From JBFHES01 sp041584015 (GTDB lineage: Bacteria; Bacteroidota; Bacteroidia; Bacteroidales; M50B96): 28,416 nucleotides of DNA. Under the pieces are notes generated by a model. That model saw only the letters and a list, made by a program, of their open reading frames with translations, did no database searches and was not told where the DNA came from. Shown in pieces: positions 22,917 through 28,416 of this stretch. The stretch spans positions 1-28,416 of the forward strand of contig JBFHES010000027.1 of NCBI GenBank assembly GCA_041584015.1, in the 5' to 3' direction. The translations under genes and the position numbers were made by a program. Position 1 is the stretch's first letter; each line of letters starts with the position of its first letter.

Positions 22917-23615
22917 ATGGAACCGAAAAAGACGATTAAAGCGAATCTGGAATCAAAGAGAACAGTCTTTCTTCAAGTTGGATTTGTTATATCTTTTAGC
23001 CTTATGTTGTTGGGCTTTGAGTGGACAACATCAACCAAAGCTGTAAGTAGTTTAGGAGAAGTTGCTGCACAGAATATTGAAGATGAAATGATACCGGTTA
23101 CACGTCAGGAAGAGATTAAACCTCCACCACCCCCGCCAAAACCACAGGTTACTGAGATCTTAAATATTGTTGAAGATGATGTTGAGATTGAAGATGAGTT
23201 AGAGATGGAAGATACCGAATCTGACGAGGATATGGAAATCGAAATCATGGACGTTGAGGAAGAAGAGGAAGATGCTCCTGTGTTTTTCATTGTTGAGGAC
23301 ATGCCGATTTTTATGCCTGAAAAGTGTAAAACCAAAGAAGAAGGTGACGTTGAGTTGCAGAAGTTTATTGCTAAAAACATTAAATTCCCAGATGTAGCTC
23401 GTGAAAATGGTATTTCAGGTAGAGTGTATATTTCTTTTGTTGTGGATAGGAAAGGTAAAGTAAAAGATGTTAAGATTCTTAGAGGTGTTGATCCATCATT
23501 GGATCAGGAAGCCTTGAGGGTAATTAATAGTTTGCCTCCATTCTCCCCGGGTAAGCAAAGAGGAAAACCTGTAAAGGTTGCCTATAATGTACCTATCAAT
23601 TTTAAATTGAACTAA
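22917..23615 (+). CDS. tonB: TonB energy transducer with acidic spacer
   Basis: A 232-residue TonB protein that passes proton-motive energy to outer-membrane TonB-dependent transporters. It has a short cytoplasmic N-terminus, one membrane anchor (about 18-35, FLQVGFVISFSLMLLGFEW), a proline-rich start of the spacer (KPPPPPPKPQ, 68-77), then a very acidic stretch (about 86-119, many Glu and Asp) and the TonB C-terminal domain (about 140-232: GRVYISFVVDRKGKVKDVKI, SLPPFSPGKQRG, VAYNVPINF). The acidic segment replaces the usual Lys-Pro/Glu-Pro repeats. ExbB and ExbD are not adjacent. The gene stands alone with a good promoter and a classic terminator. Confidence 0.93.
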   Translation: MEPKKTIKANLESKRTVFLQVGFVISFSLMLLGFEWTTSTKAVSSLGEVAAQNIEDEMIPVTRQEEIKPPPPPPKPQVTEILNIVEDDVEIEDELEMEDTESDEDMEIEIMDVEEEEEDAPVFFIVEDMPIFMPEKCKTKEEGDVELQKFIAKNIKFPDVARENGISGRVYISFVVDRKGKVKDVKILRGVDPSLDQEALRVINSLPPFSPGKQRGKPVKVAYNVPINFKLN

Positions 23616-23634
23616 TTCAATCAAGAATATTTTG

Positions 23635-23668
23635 AATCCCGGTTTATTAGTAAACCGGGATTTTTTTT
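23635..23668 (+). terminator. Rho-independent terminator of tonB
   Basis: Textbook structure: a perfect 12-base-pair stem (AATCCCGGTTTA / TAAACCGGGATT), TTAG loop and a run of T bases to 23668, starting 20 bases after the tonB stop codon. Confidence 0.95.
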
Positions 23669-23685
23669 GCCAATTTTTTGAGGTC

Positions 23686-23714
23686 TTGATAAGAGAAGAG
23701 ATTGACTATATTTG
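23686..23714 (+). promoter_or_regulatory. Promoter of hflX
   Basis: TTG (23686-23688), 18 bases, then a perfect TATATTTG (23707-23714). It lies between the tonB terminator and the hflX ATG at 23739, predicting a leader of about 20 bases. Confidence 0.65.
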
Positions 23715-23738
23715 TCCAACAATACAAACAGATAATAA

Positions 23739-24929
23739 ATGTCGGGATATTATACAAATGATGAGCAAGAGCGAGTTGTTCTTGTGGGTGTTATCAATCA
23801 ATTGCAAAACGAAAGTCAGGTTGATGAGTTTCTTGATGAACTTGCATTTCTTGCAGAAACAGCTGGTGGATTTCCGGTGAAGCGTTTTGTGCAAAAAGTG
23901 GAAAGTTCTAATCCGCGTACATTTGTTGGTCCCGGTAAGCTTGATGAAATTATAAAATTTGCGCGTGCTAATGAAATCGACACCATCATTTTTGATGATG
24001 AATTAACTGCAACTCAGTTAAGAAATATCGAGAAATTAGCGGAATGTAAAATCCTCGACAGAACAAATTTGATCCTTGATATCTTTGCGCAACGAGCCAG
24101 AACAGCTCACGCAAAGGTGCAGGTTGAGCTGGCTCAATATCAATATTTACTTCCACGCCTTACAGGTATGTGGACTCACCTTGAGCGTCAGCGTGGTGGT
24201 ATTGGGTTAAGAGGTCCAGGAGAAACAGAAATCGAAACAGACCGTCGTATTATCCGCGATAAGATATCGAAGCTGAAAGAGCAGCTGATTAAGATTGACA
24301 AACAAATGGCCACCCAGCGCAAAAACAGAGGTCATCTGGTGCGGGTTTCTTTGGTGGGATATACCAATGTGGGTAAATCAACTATCATGAATATGTTGAG
24401 CAAGTCTGATGTGTTTGCGGAAAACAAACTCTTTGCTACCCTCGATACAACTGTTCGGAAAGTTGTAATTGGCAATCTGCCGTTCTTACTCTCAGATACG
24501 GTTGGATTCATACGCAAGCTTCCACACAATTTGGTTGAGTCTTTTAAGTCGACACTTGATGAGGTGCGCGAATCCGATATTCTTTTACATGTAGTTGATA
24601 TTTCTCATCCTGGATTTGAAGATCAGATCAATATTGTAAATCAGACCTTGCAGGATATTAAAGCGGTTGATAAGCCTACATATATTGTCTTTAATAAAAT
24701 TGATGCTTATTCATATGAGCAAAAAGAAGAGGACGATTTAACGCCAATGACCAGAGAGAATTACAGCTTAGAAGACCTAAAAAACAGCTGGATGGCGAAA
24801 GAGAATCTTTCCTGTATTTTTATCTCAGCAAAGGAGAAAAGTAATATTGAGGAATTCAAAGAGACCATCTATAAGCATGTGAAAGAGATTCACGCAAAGC
24901 GCTATCCATACGATCATTTTCTGTATTAA
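23739..24929 (+). CDS. hflX: Ribosome-associated GTPase HflX
   Basis: HflX rescues or splits stalled ribosomes and disassembles inactive 100S ribosomes under stress, acting on the 50S subunit. The N-terminal HflX domain (about 1-195) includes NPRTFVGPGKLDEI and the signature GGIGLRGPGETEIETDRR (about 153-170). The GTPase domain follows with G1 GYTNVGKST (207-215), G3 DTVGF (253-257), G4 NKID (319-322) and a G5-like SAKE. The 396-residue length is typical. It is a single gene with its own promoter and is convergent with the HU/SPOR gene. Confidence 0.96.
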   Translation: MSGYYTNDEQERVVLVGVINQLQNESQVDEFLDELAFLAETAGGFPVKRFVQKVESSNPRTFVGPGKLDEIIKFARANEIDTIIFDDELTATQLRNIEKLAECKILDRTNLILDIFAQRARTAHAKVQVELAQYQYLLPRLTGMWTHLERQRGGIGLRGPGETEIETDRRIIRDKISKLKEQLIKIDKQMATQRKNRGHLVRVSLVGYTNVGKSTIMNMLSKSDVFAENKLFATLDTTVRKVVIGNLPFLLSDTVGFIRKLPHNLVESFKSTLDEVRESDILLHVVDISHPGFEDQINIVNQTLQDIKAVDKPTYIVFNKIDAYSYEQKEEDDLTPMTRENYSLEDLKNSWMAKENLSCIFISAKEKSNIEEFKETIYKHVKEIHAKRYPYDHFLY

Positions 24930-24957
24930 TAGCTTAACACTGTAAGCGTATTAGTTG

Positions 24958-26187
24958 TTAATCCTTAGCATAAAGGTACCATGCATTTGGGTTTACCTTT
25001 TCCGTAACTTCTGTAAGATTGTAAAGTGCTTGCTGTTTTGTAGGATAAGAATTGTAGCAGACTCTGTAATAGCCATTTCTAAAACTTACAATTCTTGCAT
25101 TGTTAAAACCACGTTCTCTAAGCTTTAGGGCAAATTCATGTGCCTCTGATTTGTCCTGGAAGCTTGCCGCAATAATATGATAATTCTTATTTTTATTAGC
25201 ATCTACCGGATCAGCGCTTACAGGTTTATTAACTGTCTCGTTAATAACTGCTGGTCGTTCTTCTGACACTTGCGTTTCCTGCTTATTCACAGATGAATTT
25301 TCTTGTGGTGTAGTGTTGTTGCTTTGTGCGCCTTCGTCTAATTCAACTGCATCCGTATTTTGCTCAGATGCATTCTTATCATCGTTTTTTGTATTCTCTG
25401 AATTTGCTGGATCCTGCTTGTTGTCGTTTGTGTTTTCAATATTAATATTCACCGGATCTTGCTGCCCATTATTGGGTTTGTCGAAAATACCAAGAAAGTA
25501 TAAAAGAATTAAGATGATAACCAGAGCTAGTATAAGTGTTAGAAAATATTTCCAGATAGGTAATAATTGCTTCTGTGGTTTTTTGGGTGCCAGCTTTACT
25601 TGCGGTGCAGGTTTTGGTTTAGGAACTGTTTTGCCTGCCGTTGGTGTGCTTTCTGTAACTGGTCGTTCTATCTTACCTATAGGTGCTTGTTTGTTTGCTG
25701 GTTCCGGACTTGCAATTGGTCTGCTGAAAGCTTTCTCCTCGTTGCTGCTCAGTGGAGATAAGCCTGTTTTACTGCGCTTGGGTGCTTCTGTAATTTGAGG
25801 AGGAGTTTCTTGCTTTATTGGTTCTTCCTTGGCAGTTGGTTCGTCGCCACTTTCTTGTCTGAACTTTAAAAGTCCCTTTTCGTCTTTGTACAGTTCACCT
25901 ATGCTTTCAAGTTTATAACTACCCTGATTAATTAACTGGTATTGTACTTTAGATATAAACTCCTTTATTCGGCTTTCTGCTGCAGATTTGTCGATGCCAT
26001 CACGAATGGCTACATGATCGATGAGCAGACCATCGTTGAATTTTAGAAAATCATTAAAGCTAATCTGCATCAAGGCTCTTCCGTCTTCTGTTGCCTTATA
26101 CTTTTCTTTAAGCATAAATGCACCAAAGTTAGGGATGATGACTCTACTGTGTTCTCTCAGTAGTTCGTAGATGTATTCCGGTTTCAT
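24958..26187 (-). CDS. HU-like/SPOR membrane protein
   Basis: A 409-residue protein with an unusual mix of domains known from Bacteroidota. Residues 1-110 form tandem HU-like (CCDC81-type) modules (YIYELLREHSRVIIPNFGAF, then ISFNDFLKFNDGLL), which in true HU bind DNA. A low-complexity Pro/Lys/Glu linker (about 112-208), one transmembrane helix (about 212-234) and an Asn/Asp/Gln/Glu-rich periplasmic linker follow. A C-terminal SPOR domain (about 333-405, YHIIAASFQDKSEAHEFALKL) should bind denuded peptidoglycan at the division site. It could thus connect something in the cytoplasm to septal peptidoglycan; DNA binding is not shown. The lipoprotein gene 22 bases upstream is probably co-transcribed. 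Confidence 0.88.
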   Translation of the reverse strand: MKPEYIYELLREHSRVIIPNFGAFMLKEKYKATEDGRALMQISFNDFLKFNDGLLIDHVAIRDGIDKSAAESRIKEFISKVQYQLINQGSYKLESIGELYKDEKGLLKFRQESGDEPTAKEEPIKQETPPQITEAPKRSKTGLSPLSSNEEKAFSRPIASPEPANKQAPIGKIERPVTESTPTAGKTVPKPKPAPQVKLAPKKPQKQLLPIWKYFLTLILALVIILILLYFLGIFDKPNNGQQDPVNINIENTNDNKQDPANSENTKNDDKNASEQNTDAVELDEGAQSNNTTPQENSSVNKQETQVSEERPAVINETVNKPVSADPVDANKNKNYHIIAASFQDKSEAHEFALKLRERGFNNARIVSFRNGYYRVCYNSYPTKQQALYNLTEVTEKVNPNAWYLYAKD

Positions 26188-26209
26188 AGCTTTAGTTCTT
26201 CAGCAGGGT

Positions 26210-26770
26210 TTATTTTATTTCAATTTTATTCTTATCCAAGGACCTAATGCTGTCTGTTAATGACATAATCTCTTCGCGCACATCCTTGTAAAACTCTTGC
26301 TTCTCAATTAATTTATGTTTGTTAGCCCGAAGATTTAAATCCAAAGTGGTCAGTATTTTTTGCTCATCAGCAAGGTATTTAATAAGTACAGAGTCTTTTA
26401 ATAGATTGTTTTCTGCATCATATCTTAGGCTTTTTAACTGCTCACCTGAAAGTGAAAGCTCTTTTTGAAAATGCTGATACTTGCTCATGAATTTGCCAAG
26501 TTGTTTATTTACATCTCCACAATAATCAAGTGTTTTTAAATAATCTGCTCTATTGGTTTTGGGCGCGTAGCCTCGAAGTACCTTTAACGACTCACTCGTC
26601 TCATCTATTTGAAAATTGATGGTATCGATGTTTAGAACGATCAATTCATTGTGTAAACTATCTACAACCGAAATTAGGCTGTCGATGTGATTTAATTCTT
26701 CTTGATTTTTAGGCGAATTGCAGCAGATGAATAGAAAGATGCTTAATGCCAGTAATGGGATTTTATTCAT
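26210..26770 (-). CDS. Coiled-coil lipoprotein of unknown function
   Basis: I do not recognise this family. The 186-residue protein starts with a lipoprotein-like signal (MNKIPLLALSIFLFICC); the lipidated cysteine would be 16 or 17, and the box is slightly atypical. The rest is helical with heptad-like Leu/Ile spacing (EELNHIDSLISVVDSLHNEL, and a second stretch around residues 130-180), so it is probably an extended periplasmic coiled coil. It is upstream of, and 22 bases from, the HU/SPOR gene on the same strand, which suggests a shared role at the envelope or septum. That link is inference from gene order. Confidence 0.75.
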   Translation of the reverse strand: MNKIPLLALSIFLFICCNSPKNQEELNHIDSLISVVDSLHNELIVLNIDTINFQIDETSESLKVLRGYAPKTNRADYLKTLDYCGDVNKQLGKFMSKYQHFQKELSLSGEQLKSLRYDAENNLLKDSVLIKYLADEQKILTTLDLNLRANKHKLIEKQEFYKDVREEIMSLTDSIRSLDKNKIEIK

Positions 26771-26903
26771 GTTAATTATTTATTTATCAGCTAAAGTTCG
26801 TAAAAATGTAAAGATAAAAATATTCCTTCGCTTGTCGAAGTAAAAGCCTTAAGTATCGTGAATCATGTTTTTAATCATACAATTGACTTTTAGTGTATTC
26901 TTG

Positions 26904-26934
26904 TTTGTTTTTTATTGTGGGCTGACTATTTTCG
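26904..26934 (+). promoter_or_regulatory. Promoter of lpxK-punA
   Basis: TTTG (26904-26907), 19 bases, then TATTTTCG (26927-26934), one mismatch from TAnnTTTG. It ends 12 bases before the first possible lpxK start codon, so the leader would be very short. Confidence 0.5.
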
Positions 26935-26946
26935 TACTCTAATAAA

Positions 26947-28071
26947 ATGCTGATGGAAAATAAGAAAAATATTTTTAGCGCTATCATTCTTTATCCACTG
27001 TCATTGATTTATGGTTTCATTATATTTATTCGTAATCGTTTATTCGATTATAATATTCTGCTCAACTCCAAGGAATTTGAGATTCCTGTTATTTCTGTTG
27101 GCAATATTACCGTGGGTGGTACGGGCAAAACACCGCACATTGAGTATTTAATTAAAATCCTTAAGGAAAATTATAGCGTTGCCACCTTAAGTCGTGGTTA
27201 TAAAAGAAAAACCCGGGGCTTTAAGTTGGCAAGCAGTGAAACTAAATTCTTCGAGGTTGGCGATGAACCTCAACAAATTAAAAGTAAGTTTCCGGATATA
27301 CACGTAGCTGTTGATGAAAAAAGAGTTCGTGGCATTGAGAAGCTTACAAAGCAGTTTAATGGTGATCTCGACGCCATTTTATTAGACGATGCCTTTCAGC
27401 ATAGGTATGTGAAACCCGGACTTTCGATATTGTTGGTAGACTATACACAGCCAATGTTTGATGATCATATGTTGCCTTTTGGCAGATTACGCGAGAACAG
27501 GCATGAAAAACGAAGGGCTAATATTATTATTGTTACCAAAACTGCAAGAGATATAAAACCAATAGAAAAACGCATATTGGTGAAGAATCTTCATATCTAC
27601 CCTTATCAGAATCTGTACTTTACCACAATGATATATGGTAAATTACAAGCTGTGTTTCCTGGTTTAGCTGAGGGTGAAATTGAAGATAAAGTCACGGGTA
27701 ATGATTTATCGGTGCTAGTTGTCACAGGCATTGGTCGCCCGGAAAGCTTGCTTGAATACGTTAAAAAAGAGGTGTCGGAAAATGTGCGCTTCTTGCAATT
27801 TCCTGATCATCATCATTTCAATAAAGCAGATCTGGAAAAAATTAAAAATGAGTATGAATTATTGGCATCAGAAAACAAATTAATCTTAACAACAGAGAAA
27901 GATGCCACCCGTTTAAAAGAAATTAAAGGCAATGAACTTATTAGCTCATTACCCGTTGTTTATCTTCCAATGGAGATTGAATTCCTTGGAGACGATGAAC
28001 TCAATTTCAGTAATCAAATAGTAAATTATGTTAAAAAGAATAAAGGAAACAACCAGCTTCATTCAAGATAA
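26947..28071 (+). CDS. lpxK: Tetraacyldisaccharide 4'-kinase
   Basis: LpxK phosphorylates the 4' position of the lipid A precursor at the inner membrane. Features are an N-terminal hydrophobic anchor (about 10-28), the P-loop VGNITVGGTGKTP (51-63), LSRGYKRKT (81-89), VGDEPQ (about 104-109) and the DDAFQHR motif (147-153) that carries the Walker-B/catalytic residues. The 374-residue length is normal for Bacteroidota. The start may be the ATG at 26947 or at 26953. The 3' end overlaps the purine nucleoside phosphorylase gene by 44 bases in another frame, so the two are co-transcribed. Its presence means the cell makes lipid A. Confidence 0.96.
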   Translation: MLMENKKNIFSAIILYPLSLIYGFIIFIRNRLFDYNILLNSKEFEIPVISVGNITVGGTGKTPHIEYLIKILKENYSVATLSRGYKRKTRGFKLASSETKFFEVGDEPQQIKSKFPDIHVAVDEKRVRGIEKLTKQFNGDLDAILLDDAFQHRYVKPGLSILLVDYTQPMFDDHMLPFGRLRENRHEKRRANIIIVTKTARDIKPIEKRILVKNLHIYPYQNLYFTTMIYGKLQAVFPGLAEGEIEDKVTGNDLSVLVVTGIGRPESLLEYVKKEVSENVRFLQFPDHHHFNKADLEKIKNEYELLASENKLILTTEKDATRLKEIKGNELISSLPVVYLPMEIEFLGDDELNFSNQIVNYVKKNKGNNQLHSR

Positions 28072-28416
28072 GGTTGATTTTAAACCTAAAGTAGGAATTA
28101 TTTTAGGCACAGGACTTGGCGGTCTGGTTAAAGAGATAGAGGTTGTAAAGGAGTTACCTTATAATGAAATTCCAAACTTTCCGGTGTCAACCGTTGAAGG
28201 GCATGCCGGAAGTTTAATTTTTGGTAAGCTGGCAGGAGTTAATGTTGTTGCTATGCAGGGCCGCTTCCATTATTACGAAGGCTATTCTATGCAGGAAGTT
28301 ACTTTCCCAATACGCATACTTAAGTTCTTAGGCATTGAAACCTTAATGCTTTCGAATGCCAGTGGTGGTTTAAATCCAGGATTTAGCGTTGGAGATATAA
28401 TGGTGATAACAGATCA
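28028..28416 (+). CDS. punA: Purine nucleoside phosphorylase, cut by window end
   Basis: The first 129 or so residues of a trimeric-type purine nucleoside phosphorylase, which splits inosine, guanosine and their deoxy forms with phosphate for purine salvage. Starting at the ATG at 28028, the translation reads MLKRIKETTSFIQDKVDF, then VGIILGTGLGGL (phosphate-binding loop), PNFPVSTVEGHAG, GRFHYYEGYSMQEVTFPIR and LSNASGGLNPGF. All of these are family motifs, and the N-terminal length before GIILGTGLG is as expected. The start lies inside lpxK in a different frame (44-base overlap). The gene runs off the window's right edge, so the C-terminal half is missing. Confidence 0.93.
   Translation, partial: MLKRIKETTSFIQDKVDFKPKVGIILGTGLGGLVKEIEVVKELPYNEIPNFPVSTVEGHAGSLIFGKLAGVNVVAMQGRFHYYEGYSMQEVTFPIRILKFLGIETLMLSNASGGLNPGFSVGDIMVITD

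Noticed and set aside
25313..25798. 161-codon Ser/Cys/Phe-rich frame opposite the HU/SPOR gene
   Set aside because: Its composition is the antisense image of the Asn/Gln/Lys/Pro-rich linkers of the real gene.
1..28416. Search for CRISPR arrays, insertion sequences, phage genes, tRNA and rRNA genes
   Set aside because: No regularly spaced direct repeats, transposase or integrase genes, or RNA gene signatures were seen; the window reads as ordinary chromosome.

Overview
The window looks like a piece of a Bacteroidota chromosome, most likely a marine or anaerobic member of the Bacteroidales/Marinilabiliales type. Evidence: a secreted protease ends in a Por secretion (T9SS type A) sorting domain; there is an HU-like/SPOR fusion protein typical of this phylum; several lipoproteins have Bacteroidota-style lipoboxes; promoters match the TTTG-N19-TAnnTTTG pattern of the Bacteroidota primary sigma factor; and gene starts are AT-rich with almost no Shine-Dalgarno sequences. 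There are no rRNA or tRNA genes, insertion sequences, phage genes or CRISPR arrays that I can see. The 3' end of the window cuts a purine nucleoside phosphorylase gene.

Layout. 1-5.3 kb: a lipoprotein of unknown function, a Na/phosphate cotransporter with a PhoU-like tail, and a divergent pair made of a membrane-embedded winged-helix regulator and an exported TonB-C-domain protein. 5.5-11.4 kb: mostly single genes (VOC protein, CpcT/CpeT-like lipoprotein, AraC regulator, tandem SnoaL-like lipoprotein, FMN-binding split-barrel protein, zinc-type macrodomain hydrolase, small membrane protein, STAS-like protein). 11.7-14.1 kb: a tight operon of TusA-like, DsrE2-like and DsrE-like sulfur-carrier proteins followed by a soluble histidine kinase with a 28-residue coiled-coil repeat. 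14.1-17.0 kb: a T9SS-exported papain-family protease. 17.3-22.7 kb: a six-gene shikimate/chorismate operon on the minus strand (pabA-aroB-aroD-aroA-aroC-DUF2797), with genes overlapping or 2-42 bases apart. 22.9-28.4 kb: tonB, hflX, an HU/SPOR protein with a lipoprotein, then lpxK overlapping punA.

How genes work together. The shikimate operon supplies steps 2, 3, 6 and 7 of chorismate synthesis plus the glutamine amidotransferase that uses chorismate; DAHP synthase, aroE and aroK are not here. The most novel-looking unit is the TusA/DsrE2/DsrE/kinase operon: the three small proteins have the cysteines expected of persulfide carriers, and the kinase has no recognisable sensor domain of its own, so the sulfur proteins could be its input. 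The kinase gene is also the only one here with a perfect AGGAGG ribosome-binding site, which is unusual for this phylum. The second unit worth attention is the divergent regulator/TonB-like pair, whose 122-base shared region carries two facing promoters and an inverted repeat at each. All functional assignments are from reading the translated sequence; none was checked by database search.
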